The notes beneath the pieces are model-generated. The model worked only from the letters and a program-made list of their open reading frames with translations, was not told where the DNA came from and ran no database searches. From Rhodobiaceae bacterium (GTDB lineage: Bacteria; Pseudomonadota; Alphaproteobacteria; RS24): a stretch of DNA of 55,829 nucleotides. The stretch covers positions 1 through 55,829 of the forward strand of contig JAHEIG010000009.1 in NCBI GenBank assembly GCA_024639515.1. The letters are read 5' to 3'. This document shows, in pieces, positions 35,679 to 43,312 of the stretch (position 1 is the first letter of the stretch; the number at the start of each line of letters is the position of its first letter). Both the position numbers and the translations under genes were made by a program.

Positions 35679-37940
35679 ATGACTCTGAAAAAGTTGAAAA
35701 TTAGTTTCGGTGATAGCGCCGAGAAACTCGTCGACAATGGCTATGAACCGCTTCCGCTTGCTATTGCCGCGAAACGCCCAATCATCAAAGACTGGACCAA
35801 CCAAGATCTCTGCGATCCCAAAGTTATCGAGCATCTAATGAAAACCTACCCAACGGCTGGCGTTGGCGTGAGATGCGGAAATTTGATTGTGACCGATATC
35901 GATGTGAGAGACCAAGCCGCAAGTCACGCGATCCGAGAACTGGCGATCGAGCACTTTGGCGAGACACCTCTTATCCGCTTTGGGAACAGGCCAAAACAGG
36001 TACTCTTGTTTCGACGAAAAGGAGCTGCCTTTTCAAAGAAGACAACAGCAGCCCTCAGCCTCATGAATACAAAAGCACAAGTTGAGGTCCTTGCAGGCGG
36101 CAGTCAAATGGTGGCTTTCAATATCCACCCTGACACGGGGCAACCCTATGAGTGGGAAGACGAAAGTCCATTGGACGTCCCGCTCGAGGATCTCACCGAA
36201 GTATCCGAAGGGGACATTGACGCCTTTTTGTTGGAGGCTGAGCAGCTGCTTATTTCGGAATTCGGTGCGATTAAGTTAGTCGGTTCAGAAAACAGTTCTA
36301 AAGCAACTAGCGCCTCTACAGGACAGCCACAAAAGCTTGACCTAGCTATGGCGGAAAGTGCCCTGTTAGTGCTCGACCCACAGGATCGTGAAACATGGAT
36401 TAAGGTTGGACACGCGCTAAAAGCAACAGGCAATCCGGCTGCGTTCGAGCTATTCGCCAGTTGGTCGAAGAAAAGGCCGGACGGTTCAGTGCCGCATAAT
36501 TTCCTCTCTGATGAAGACGTGCAGCAAACTTGGGAAGGCATGAAGCCAAATAGAACGGGCATTTCTGCCATTTATGCCGAGGCGAGGCGTCAAGGTTGGG
36601 AGGGCGGCCCTTACCGCCTATCGTCGACCACTCATACCGCTATTGCCCGTTATATTCTTGAGGTCAGCAAAGCAGATGGAACGGGCTATATTTTTGATGA
36701 AGGACATTTATATCAATACGTCGGAAGTCATTGGGAAGAGATAGGCCATAATGAGCAACGCAGAATAGTTCATGAACTAGATGGCCTGCGGGTAGGTAAC
36801 AAAACAATTTCCGCCAATAAACCTTTTATAAATGGTGTGCTCACTGAGCTAGCAGCAATGGCTGAGCAGAAAGGCTTCTTTGAGTGCGCACCGAGGGGTG
36901 TAAATGCCAGAAATGGTTTTGTAGCGATCAACCAAGTCGGTGAGGTAAACTTCCGTCCGCACGACCCCAAGCTGGCCCAGCGCGCCACCCTTGAGATTTC
37001 TTGGAATGGCGGCGATGTAATAGAGCCAATTGGTATTCTGAAGAGCTACCTTGATACAACATTTGGAGACGTTAGCGAAGGCAAGCAGCGTCTTGCTTTG
37101 CAGGTGTTGGGGGTTGCTGCTATGGGAGCCTCTACGATACTCCCTGCCGCAAAGGCCTTTATTCTTCATGGCCCATCAGCTTCCAACGGCAAATCACAGT
37201 TTCTTGAACTGGTCAGAGGTATGGTTCCATCAAGGGTCGTTGGTAACGTGCCCCCTGCAGATTTTAGCAAGGAGCAGGCAGTCGCCGAATTAGTTGGCAA
37301 GCTAGTAAATGTTTGCGACGAGCTTGATGCAGGAAAATCACTCGGCTCAGACCGGTTCAAGGCTCTTGTGACTGGCGATCCTGTCTCGGCGAAAATCGTC
37401 TACCAGAGAGTGTTTAGCTTTGTGCCAAAAGCGTTACACATCTTCGCGACAAATCAGCTTCCGAACTTTTCAGGTGGAGTTGATCCGGGAGTAAAGCGTC
37501 GTTTGATTTCGATCAATTTCGAAAACTCCATCCCAAAGCAGAAACGGATACCTCACATTGCTCAGAAGATTTTAAAGGAACACGGCGAAGACCTTCTAGC
37601 CCTTGCAATTACAGCTGCTGCTGATGTTTTCTCGAATGGTGGCTATTCAATACCTGAAAGCGTAATGAAAGACACGGAAACTTGGTTCTTTGAGGCTGAC
37701 CTTGTTCTTTGGTGGATTGAGGAAGGCGGCCTAGATCGAAATGTTTTTCAAAATGGAATATCGGCGCTAACGCTCTTTGCCGTCTTTAAAGAAGACACTT
37801 CTGACTTAGCAGACCCGAGATACCCCATCAGTCACAGAAGTTTCACCGGTAGACTGAGACAAGCTTTAGCGGGGAATCCAGACTTCAGGATGGCTCGCAC
37901 AAATCGAGGACTAGAAGTGTATCGTCGCGAGCTGTTCTAG
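35679..37940 (+). CDS. Prim-pol / D5-type primase-helicase of a mobile element
   Basis: This is a P4-style replication protein of about 753 residues. The N-terminus is a bifunctional primase-polymerase domain (LVDNGYEPLPLAIAAKRPI) with the catalytic pair in LIVTDIDVRD (D73, D75). A PriCT-2-like region follows at about 225-310 (DRETWIKVGHALKATG). The SF3/D5 helicase has Walker A GPSASNGKSQ near residue 500, Walker B VNVCDELD, and FATNQLPNFSGGVDPGVKRRL. I start at MTLKKLK because the fold begins there. It is AT-richer than its core neighbours. A putative origin lies directly downstream. Confidence 0.88.
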   Translation: MTLKKLKISFGDSAEKLVDNGYEPLPLAIAAKRPIIKDWTNQDLCDPKVIEHLMKTYPTAGVGVRCGNLIVTDIDVRDQAASHAIRELAIEHFGETPLIRFGNRPKQVLLFRRKGAAFSKKTTAALSLMNTKAQVEVLAGGSQMVAFNIHPDTGQPYEWEDESPLDVPLEDLTEVSEGDIDAFLLEAEQLLISEFGAIKLVGSENSSKATSASTGQPQKLDLAMAESALLVLDPQDRETWIKVGHALKATGNPAAFELFASWSKKRPDGSVPHNFLSDEDVQQTWEGMKPNRTGISAIYAEARRQGWEGGPYRLSSTTHTAIARYILEVSKADGTGYIFDEGHLYQYVGSHWEEIGHNEQRRIVHELDGLRVGNKTISANKPFINGVLTELAAMAEQKGFFECAPRGVNARNGFVAINQVGEVNFRPHDPKLAQRATLEISWNGGDVIEPIGILKSYLDTTFGDVSEGKQRLALQVLGVAAMGASTILPAAKAFILHGPSASNGKSQFLELVRGMVPSRVVGNVPPADFSKEQAVAELVGKLVNVCDELDAGKSLGSDRFKALVTGDPVSAKIVYQRVFSFVPKALHIFATNQLPNFSGGVDPGVKRRLISINFENSIPKQKRIPHIAQKILKEHGEDLLALAITAAADVFSNGGYSIPESVMKDTETWFFEADLVLWWIEEGGLDRNVFQNGISALTLFAVFKEDTSDLADPRYPISHRSFTGRLRQALAGNPDFRMARTNRGLEVYRRELF

Positions 37941-38055
37941 CAGTGTTGCTGTGTTGGCAGTTGGGGTAGGTTTTAATTGCCGTCTATGAATTATTAAACT
38001 TTTCAAAAATTATCAGCACAGCAACACAAAGCATTACCTTTTGTATGCTTTTTTA
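37880..38055 (+). repeat. Inverted copy 2 of the primase 3' end plus putative origin
   Basis: This is the partner of 34813-34987. It spans the last primase codons and about 115 bp beyond the stop. Confidence 0.85.
37943..38027. other. Putative replication origin of the element
   Basis: The 14-bp arm GTGTTGCTGTGTTG (37943-37956) faces CAGCACAGCAACAC (38014-38027) with one mismatch, around 57 bp of AT-rich DNA. It lies 2 bp after the primase stop. The degenerate copy at 34838-34922 keeps both arms and the exact spacing. P4-like replicons place a cognate origin close to the primase-helicase, so an origin is my inference. A long-stem transcription terminator is the alternative. Confidence 0.5.
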
Positions 38056-38071
38056 GCGTTCAAATAAAAGT

Positions 38072-38093
38072 AAGGGTGCCTTAAGGCGCCCTT
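38072..38093. terminator. Hairpin between convergent primase and sulfatase genes
   Basis: AAGGGTGCC pairs with GGCGCCCTT (one T-G pair) around the loop TTAA. It lacks a strong T-run on the plus strand; on the minus strand a T-rich stretch follows. It may end transcription from either side. Confidence 0.5.
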
Positions 38094-38282
38094 TGCTCGG
38101 AAGCCTGTCCAAAGCGTGCCTTAATTACCCCTTGGCAGGCAGTATTCCGATACATTTTGGTCTAGAGTTAGGACACAAGGATCTATTTTTCTGCAATTAT
38201 GGTGCAAGTCTATACTCAGTTATCGAGAGGTTTAAATTCACAAAGCCTAGTTTAGGTCTGGACTTTAGAAATTCAGATTTCA
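38094..38282. other. Intergenic stretch, nothing recognised
   Basis: This is about 190 bp between the hairpin and the sulfatase stop. A short ORF in the track (38093-38377, plus) runs through it into the sulfatase antisense and has no recognisable features. Confidence 0.4.
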
Positions 38283-39731
38283 TTAATCTACCGCCAAATC
38301 AGCCATTGGCGCTTTCCGCTCTGCACCGCCAAATTCATCGGGGTCCAACATCACACGCCACAAAGGTATGCTGGTAGATGGACCAATCGGTGAGCTGGTC
38401 AAAAGTGCATGCAACCTTTCAACGACATCTGATCTTTCCGACGCAAGGTCGCGACTTTCAGTTTCGTCCTGCTTAATATCGTAGAGCTGCAGCGCGCCAT
38501 TATTTCGTTCGATGAGCTTCCATCGTCCGCTGAAGAGTGCCTTGCCGTCCATGCCCATCGTCACGAAATCTGAAGGCACAATCTCCCTTGCTTCGGCCAA
38601 TGCCGACCACATGCTCTTGCCATCGGTCAATTGACCGGTTTTTGCACTGCCGGTCGCGGCTTCCATCAGGGTCGGCAACAAATCAGTGACGTGCAGGCGA
38701 CCGTCATAGTCTGCATCCGTTAATTTGCCCGGCCAATTAATGATGGCGGGGACACGAATGCCGCCCTCTAAAACCGAGTTTTTGCCGCCGCGTAATGGGC
38801 CGTTATCGGCGGCGCCGTCAAACATGTTGGTGCGCATGAATTCCAGAAATCGACCGGGAATGGGAGTGCCGAACAGGCTTTCCAGACCACCTATAAGGTG
38901 ATAGGCAAAATTCGGTAGCAAACGATGCTCGGTTAGGCCGCCATTATCGCTCATGAAAAAGATGAGTGTATCTTCGCGAATCCCTTGCGCGTCAAGCTCA
39001 TCCATCAATTTGCCGATGGCGACATCCATTTCACTGACCATTGCGGCATGCGCTCGCCGTTTTCCCGAAGCAATATGAGCATATTGAGCCAGTGCTTCTG
39101 CCGGTGCCTCATTGGGCAAATGCGGGGCGCCGAGCGCAAGATACAGGAAGAACGGTTTTTCCTTATTGCGATTGCGGACGACACGCACGGCTTCAGCAGC
39201 AAGCAATTGCGTTGTATAGCCTTCATCGCGCGCTGTTATGCCGTCGCGCTGCCAGTCATAATGGCCGCCATGCACATGGTCCCAATAGCCGACACCGCCA
39301 GTCAAATGGCCGTAAAAACTGTCAAACCCGCGCGCATTCGGCAAATGAGCTTTTTTGCGCGGCCCTAAATGCCATTTCCCGGCTAATGCGGTTTGATAGC
39401 CATGTTGTTTCAAAAATTCCGGCAATAATTTGCGATCCAGCGGCAAGCCGTTTGGATTGAGTTTGGAATAGGGGCGCGTCACGCCAAGGCGCAGCGCAGA
39501 TTGACCGGTCAGCAATGAAGCGCGGGTTGGACTGCAAGTCGGGTGGGCGTAAAAGCGCGTTAAACGTTTTCCGGTCGCGGCCAGCCGATCAAGATTTGGG
39601 GTTTTGATTTCACTGCCATTAAATCCGACATCGCGCCAACCCAAATCATCGGCCAAAATGACGATGATATTCGGCTTGGCAAGTGCCGGACTTACCGATA
39701 AGGCAATCAGAAAAATTAATATAAACCGCAT
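38283..39731 (-). CDS. Secreted type I sulfatase (arylsulfatase family)
   Basis: The enzyme hydrolyses sulfate esters in the periplasm. The 482-residue protein starts at MRFILIFL (39731) with AAGGAGG 8 bases upstream; the ORF-track start adds 15 spurious residues. A signal peptide ends near ALAKPN. The metal site is ILADDLGW, and CSPTRASLLTG (Cys66) is the formylglycine signature for aerobic FGE maturation. No FGE gene is in the window. It diverges from a tetR-type gene across a shared operator, and so belongs to the catabolic cluster to its right. The substrate is unknown. Confidence 0.9.
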   Translation of the reverse strand: MRFILIFLIALSVSPALAKPNIIVILADDLGWRDVGFNGSEIKTPNLDRLAATGKRLTRFYAHPTCSPTRASLLTGQSALRLGVTRPYSKLNPNGLPLDRKLLPEFLKQHGYQTALAGKWHLGPRKKAHLPNARGFDSFYGHLTGGVGYWDHVHGGHYDWQRDGITARDEGYTTQLLAAEAVRVVRNRNKEKPFFLYLALGAPHLPNEAPAEALAQYAHIASGKRRAHAAMVSEMDVAIGKLMDELDAQGIREDTLIFFMSDNGGLTEHRLLPNFAYHLIGGLESLFGTPIPGRFLEFMRTNMFDGAADNGPLRGGKNSVLEGGIRVPAIINWPGKLTDADYDGRLHVTDLLPTLMEAATGSAKTGQLTDGKSMWSALAEAREIVPSDFVTMGMDGKALFSGRWKLIERNNGALQLYDIKQDETESRDLASERSDVVERLHALLTSSPIGPSTSIPLWRVMLDPDEFGGAERKAPMADLAVD

Positions 39732-39770
39732 GATAAATGCCTCCTTTTGAGTAAAGGGAAGGTTAATTCC

Positions 39771-39803
39771 TGACATTTGTCAATTAATTATTGACAAATG
39801 TCA
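39771..39803. promoter_or_regulatory. TetR-type double operator between sulfatase and tetR
   Basis: TGACATTTGTCAA and TTGACAAATGTCA form perfect 13-bp inverted arms around a 7-bp spacer. Each arm is itself a TGACA-n2-TGTCA dyad. The right arm contains the -35 hexamer of the tetR promoter. Its place between divergent genes makes it the natural binding site of the adjacent TetR-type repressor. Confidence 0.8.
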
Positions 39804-39818
39804 ATTACGACTTTTAAT
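39791..39818 (+). promoter_or_regulatory. Promoter of the tetR-monooxygenase operon, likely leaderless
   Basis: TTGACA (39791-39796) and TTTAAT (39813-39818) are 16 bp apart. Transcription would start around 39825, which is the A of my chosen ATG for the TetR gene, so the mRNA may have no leader. The -35 lies inside the operator, giving autoregulation by steric block. Confidence 0.55.
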
Positions 39819-39824
39819 AAAGGC

Positions 39825-40469
39825 ATGGAAAAAGCCATCGCAAAATTATCTGCCAGTCAAAAGCCAACAAAAGGCGAGAAAGCCGTTACATCGTTAATGG
39901 ATGCTGCACTCGCCTTGCTGGGCGCAAACCAATCAAGTGAGTTAACCCCCGGTCTTATTTGTCAGCAAGCGGGTATGAAGCGACCCAGCTTCTATACTTA
40001 TTTCAACTCAGTGGATGAGCTTTTGGATAGTTTATGTGCTCGCGAAGTCGACAATTTCGAGGCAACTTATTTGCGCCATCATGCCGAAAATGACAGTCCT
40101 TTATCGCGGATTGTACGAATACCGCTTTATATTTACGCCCGCGCGCAGCTAGAAATAGGTTGGTTTAAGGTCATCAGTCATTCCGTGACATGGAAAAGAG
40201 AGCAGCGCGAAAAGCGCTTGACGCATTTGCATGCCGATGTGAGAGCAGCTATCGCTTCCGGCCAATTGAAAATGAGCGATGGTCAAATAGATGGGTTTAT
40301 TTTTCTCTATCTGGCGGCAATCTCGCTGCTCGTCGATAGCCAAAATGAGCGGGCGGTCGCAGACGGGCCGTCGACCGAAGCCCTCAAATTGCTTTTCAAA
40401 GGCTCCGGTGCGGATATGGAAACGGTTGAACGCTTGCTGGCTGCCCCGCTTGAGGAGCTTCTAGAATGA
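39825..40469 (+). CDS. TetR-family repressor of the sulfatase/monooxygenase cluster
   Basis: This is a 214-residue regulator. The N-terminal helix-turn-helix includes LTPGLICQQAGMKRPSFYTYFNSVDELLDSL, followed by a helical ligand domain. The ORF track starts at 39798, inside the operator. I choose MEKAIAKL at 39825 because the predicted promoter would start transcripts there; there is no usable Shine-Dalgarno for either. The stop overlaps the monooxygenase ATG (ATGA), so the two are coupled. It probably senses a sulfate ester or aromatic intermediate; this is inference. Confidence 0.85.
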   Translation: MEKAIAKLSASQKPTKGEKAVTSLMDAALALLGANQSSELTPGLICQQAGMKRPSFYTYFNSVDELLDSLCAREVDNFEATYLRHHAENDSPLSRIVRIPLYIYARAQLEIGWFKVISHSVTWKREQREKRLTHLHADVRAAIASGQLKMSDGQIDGFIFLYLAAISLLVDSQNERAVADGPSTEALKLLFKGSGADMETVERLLAAPLEELLE

Positions 40470-42085
40470 GTGATGTCATTATCGTCGGCGGCGGCCCAAG
40501 CGGTATGATGGCTGCCTTACTTTTGGGCAAGCACGGCCTGACCAGCCATATTGTTGAGCGGCGCGAAACGATTTTGCAGGCTCCGCGCGCCCATGCGGTA
40601 AACGGCAAAACCATAGAAGTTTGCAGTTCGGCGGGCATTGCGGCAGATGAGATATATGCCGCAGGCATGCCGCCATCGCGCGGGGGCATGGTCAATTTCT
40701 GGTCGACCCTTTCGGGCACTTATTTGGGCGGACTGCCTTATGAGCGCCAAGACGCGGCAGTGCTTGATCTGGTGTCATACAGGCTGGTCAACATTTCGCA
40801 GCCGCAATTTGAAGCCATATTAGAGCGCCATGTCGAGGCCAATGACATGATTACCCTGTCGCGCGGCGTAACGGCGGGGGAACTTGTTGAAAATGATGAT
40901 GGCATTACGCTGGCAATTGAAGGCGCCGATACGAACCGGCTTCAGGCCGATTATTTGATTGCGGCTGATGGTGCCGGGTCCAGTCTGCGCCGTCAAATGG
41001 GCATTGAAATGGAAGGGCCTGACGCGCTTCAGCATTTCATCACAGTTCATTTTCACGCCGATTTATCGGAGCTTATCGGTGACAAGCCGGGGATTTTGCA
41101 TTGGATTATGGAGCCGTCCGCCAGCGGCACCCTGATTTCTTATGATGACGGTCAAAATTGGGTTTTGATGCATGGCTGTCCGCCCGGCCAGGAAGACCCG
41201 AAACTCTATGATGAGGCGCGTTGTATGGCTTTGATTAACGCAGCACTCGGCCGCGATGATATTGAGGTCGCGATGAAAAATGTTAGCCCGTGGGTGATGA
41301 CCGCTCAGGTCGCTGCCCGTTACCGTCACGGGCGCGCTTTTTTACTGGGCGATGCGGCACATCGTTTTCCGCCGGCCGGTGGACTTGGGCTCAATACAGG
41401 CATGGGGGACGCACAAAACCTCGCCTGGAAATTGGCCATGGTCAAAAACGGCATGGCCGATGACTGCTTGCTCGACAGCTATGGGAGTGAGCGCAAGGCC
41501 GTGGCCGAAACCAATAGCGCGCAAAGCATGGAAAACGCCATGCGCATGTTTGAATTGATTGGTTTTTTGCTAGGGCCTGAACCGGAAAATATGCAAGCGC
41601 ATTTCGATGAGATTTGTTCTAATGCTGCCAATTCCCCTGAACTGGCCGCCGCAATAGCCGCGCAAAAAGCCCATTTTGACAGCCTACGCCTGCAGGTCGG
41701 CTATAGCTATGGCAACCATGATGATACGGGCTTGGGCATTGACGATTACCGTCCACTTTTCCGCATTGGCGATTGTGTGCCGCACCACAGAATAGCAATA
41801 AATGGCACTGATATTTCGCTCACCGAATATCTGCAAGGGACGCAGTTTACCCTTTTGGTCAGCCGACATCATCAGCCCCCAAAAGGCGAAATCGCGCAAT
41901 TAAGAATATTGCATGACGGCACGGATTTCACCGGTGATTGGTCGGCCGGACTTGCGGAATATGATGCGGATTTGGCCGCACTGATGGTACGCCCTGACGG
42001 ACATATTGCGGCGCATTTCCATGCTGCTGATTTATCGCAAGATAATGTTGCGCAGGCATTAGAGAAAAATTTGCGAGGGGCATAG
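40466..42085 (+). CDS. FAD-dependent aromatic monooxygenase (PheA/TfdB/MhpA class)
   Basis: This is a class A flavin hydroxylase of 539 residues. IIVGGGPSGMMAALLL is the FAD fold, LIAADGAGSSLRRQMGI the DG motif, and GRAFLLGDAAHRFPPAGGLGLNTGMGDAQNLAWKL the GD motif. A C-terminal thioredoxin-like domain (about 440-539), as in phenol hydroxylase and TfdB, follows. It would hydroxylate a phenolic or polyketide-like substrate with NAD(P)H and O2. It is translationally coupled to the TetR gene and followed by an SDR gene after 9 bp. Confidence 0.88.
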   Translation: MSDVIIVGGGPSGMMAALLLGKHGLTSHIVERRETILQAPRAHAVNGKTIEVCSSAGIAADEIYAAGMPPSRGGMVNFWSTLSGTYLGGLPYERQDAAVLDLVSYRLVNISQPQFEAILERHVEANDMITLSRGVTAGELVENDDGITLAIEGADTNRLQADYLIAADGAGSSLRRQMGIEMEGPDALQHFITVHFHADLSELIGDKPGILHWIMEPSASGTLISYDDGQNWVLMHGCPPGQEDPKLYDEARCMALINAALGRDDIEVAMKNVSPWVMTAQVAARYRHGRAFLLGDAAHRFPPAGGLGLNTGMGDAQNLAWKLAMVKNGMADDCLLDSYGSERKAVAETNSAQSMENAMRMFELIGFLLGPEPENMQAHFDEICSNAANSPELAAAIAAQKAHFDSLRLQVGYSYGNHDDTGLGIDDYRPLFRIGDCVPHHRIAINGTDISLTEYLQGTQFTLLVSRHHQPPKGEIAQLRILHDGTDFTGDWSAGLAEYDADLAALMVRPDGHIAAHFHAADLSQDNVAQALEKNLRGA

Positions 42086-42094
42086 GAGAGAATT

Positions 42095-42874
42095 ATGGAT
42101 TTGGGACTGAAAGGGAAGAAGGCCATTATTTGCGCTTCATCACGCGGACTTGGCTTTGCGTGCGCCACGGCTTTGGCGCGAGAAGGGTCGGATGTAATCA
42201 TTAACGGGCGCGATGTCGAGGCTCTAAAAGCGGCAGAAGCGGAGATCGCAGAGCTGCAAGGCGGCAGTGTCACCTCCGTCATTGGTGACCTCAATACACA
42301 AACTGGCCGTGATGCAATTTTGCAGGCTTGCGAGGCGCCTGATATTCTTGTCACTAATAATAATGGCCCATCGCCCGGCACTTATGACCAATGGGATGAA
42401 GCCATGTGGCAGGAGGCTTTCGCCGCCAATATGATTGCCCCCGCACTGCTCATTCGCGCCGTCATTGACGGCATGCGTGCCCGCAAATTTGGCCGTATTG
42501 TCAATATCACTTCGGCCATGGTCAAATCCCCGCATCCCAATATGGGGCTTTCCACATCCGCCCGCTCGGCACTGACGGCGTTTTCCAAAGGGCTGTCGAA
42601 GGAAGTCGCGAAGGATAATGTAACGATAAACAATATGCTGCCCGAACGTTTCGACACGCAGCGTCAGCATCAAATGGCCGAACTGGCTATGGCATTAAAA
42701 AATATAACTTACGAAGAGGCGCGCGCTGAAATGGAAGCGACCATCGCAGCCGGTCGCCTTGGCCGACCGGATGAGTTTGGTGACGCATGTGCTTTTCTAT
42801 GCAGTGAACAGGCCGGTTTTATTTCCGGCCAGAATTTACAATTGGATGGCGGCTCTTATGTCGGCCTGATTTAG
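42095..42874 (+). CDS. SDR-superfamily protein lacking the catalytic Tyr-Lys
   Basis: This is a Rossmann-fold protein of 259 residues resembling 3-oxoacyl-ACP reductases. Visible are CASSRGLGFACATAL, a NNNGPSPG in place of NNAG, and the C-terminal FLCSEQAGFISGQNLQLDGG. Where the family has YxxxK this protein reads STSARSALTAF, so Tyr is Ser and Lys is Arg. It fits the known BKR-like SDR subgroup with an imperfect catalytic tetrad. An AGGAG lies before the ATG. It may act as an unusual reductase or as a binding partner in the pathway. Confidence 0.82.
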   Translation: MDLGLKGKKAIICASSRGLGFACATALAREGSDVIINGRDVEALKAAEAEIAELQGGSVTSVIGDLNTQTGRDAILQACEAPDILVTNNNGPSPGTYDQWDEAMWQEAFAANMIAPALLIRAVIDGMRARKFGRIVNITSAMVKSPHPNMGLSTSARSALTAFSKGLSKEVAKDNVTINNMLPERFDTQRQHQMAELAMALKNITYEEARAEMEATIAAGRLGRPDEFGDACAFLCSEQAGFISGQNLQLDGGSYVGLI

Positions 42875-42884
42875 CGAGGAGAAA

Positions 42885-43301
42885 ATGTATACGAATTTGA
42901 TTGCCCATATATTGGTCAGCGTGGTGGCCGTAATGATTATGATTGGCCCGATGGTAGCTGATTTCAACCGAACGCATGCGACCAATCCGCTGTGGACGCC
43001 GCATGCACGCTTTCACGTTGTTTGGCAGGTTTTGACCAATTCGACTTTGGCTTTACTCACGCTTTACTTCATTTGGGGCTCAGGCCATCTCATGCTCGGC
43101 GCGCTGATGAATTACATCTGGATTGCCACTTTTTTTGCGACACTCGCCGCCATGCCGATGTTTGAGGGCGCGCTGGCCGATGAAAACGGCATTAAGCCAT
43201 TTATCTGGAAGTTCGGCGATAAGATGGTGAAAGTCGATACCAACCTTTTCGGCGCTTGCATGATGACTGTATTGAATACAGCTGCATTGGTCATCAGTTA
43301 G
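42885..43301 (+). CDS. Small four-helix membrane protein of the catabolic cluster
   Basis: This is an unrecognised 138-residue integral membrane protein. Four hydrophobic segments are visible at about residues 5-23, 50-65, 70-90 and 120-137. Between the first and second is a conserved-looking THATNPLWTPHARFHVVWQ stretch with two His residues. Such HARFH proteins may match a DUF family (possibly DUF6640), which I cannot confirm. A GAGG lies before the ATG. It sits between the SDR and FAH genes of one operon. Confidence 0.7.
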   Translation: MYTNLIAHILVSVVAVMIMIGPMVADFNRTHATNPLWTPHARFHVVWQVLTNSTLALLTLYFIWGSGHLMLGALMNYIWIATFFATLAAMPMFEGALADENGIKPFIWKFGDKMVKVDTNLFGACMMTVLNTAALVIS

Positions 43302-43312
43302 AGGCAATGAAA

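Noticed and set aside
35462-35834. Minus-strand ORFs opposite the primase leader
   Set aside because: They are shadow frames lacking ribosome sites, with unconvincing composition.
38093-38377. 94-residue plus-strand ORF after the primase
   Set aside because: It runs antisense into the sulfatase 3' end, has no ribosome site and no recognisable features.
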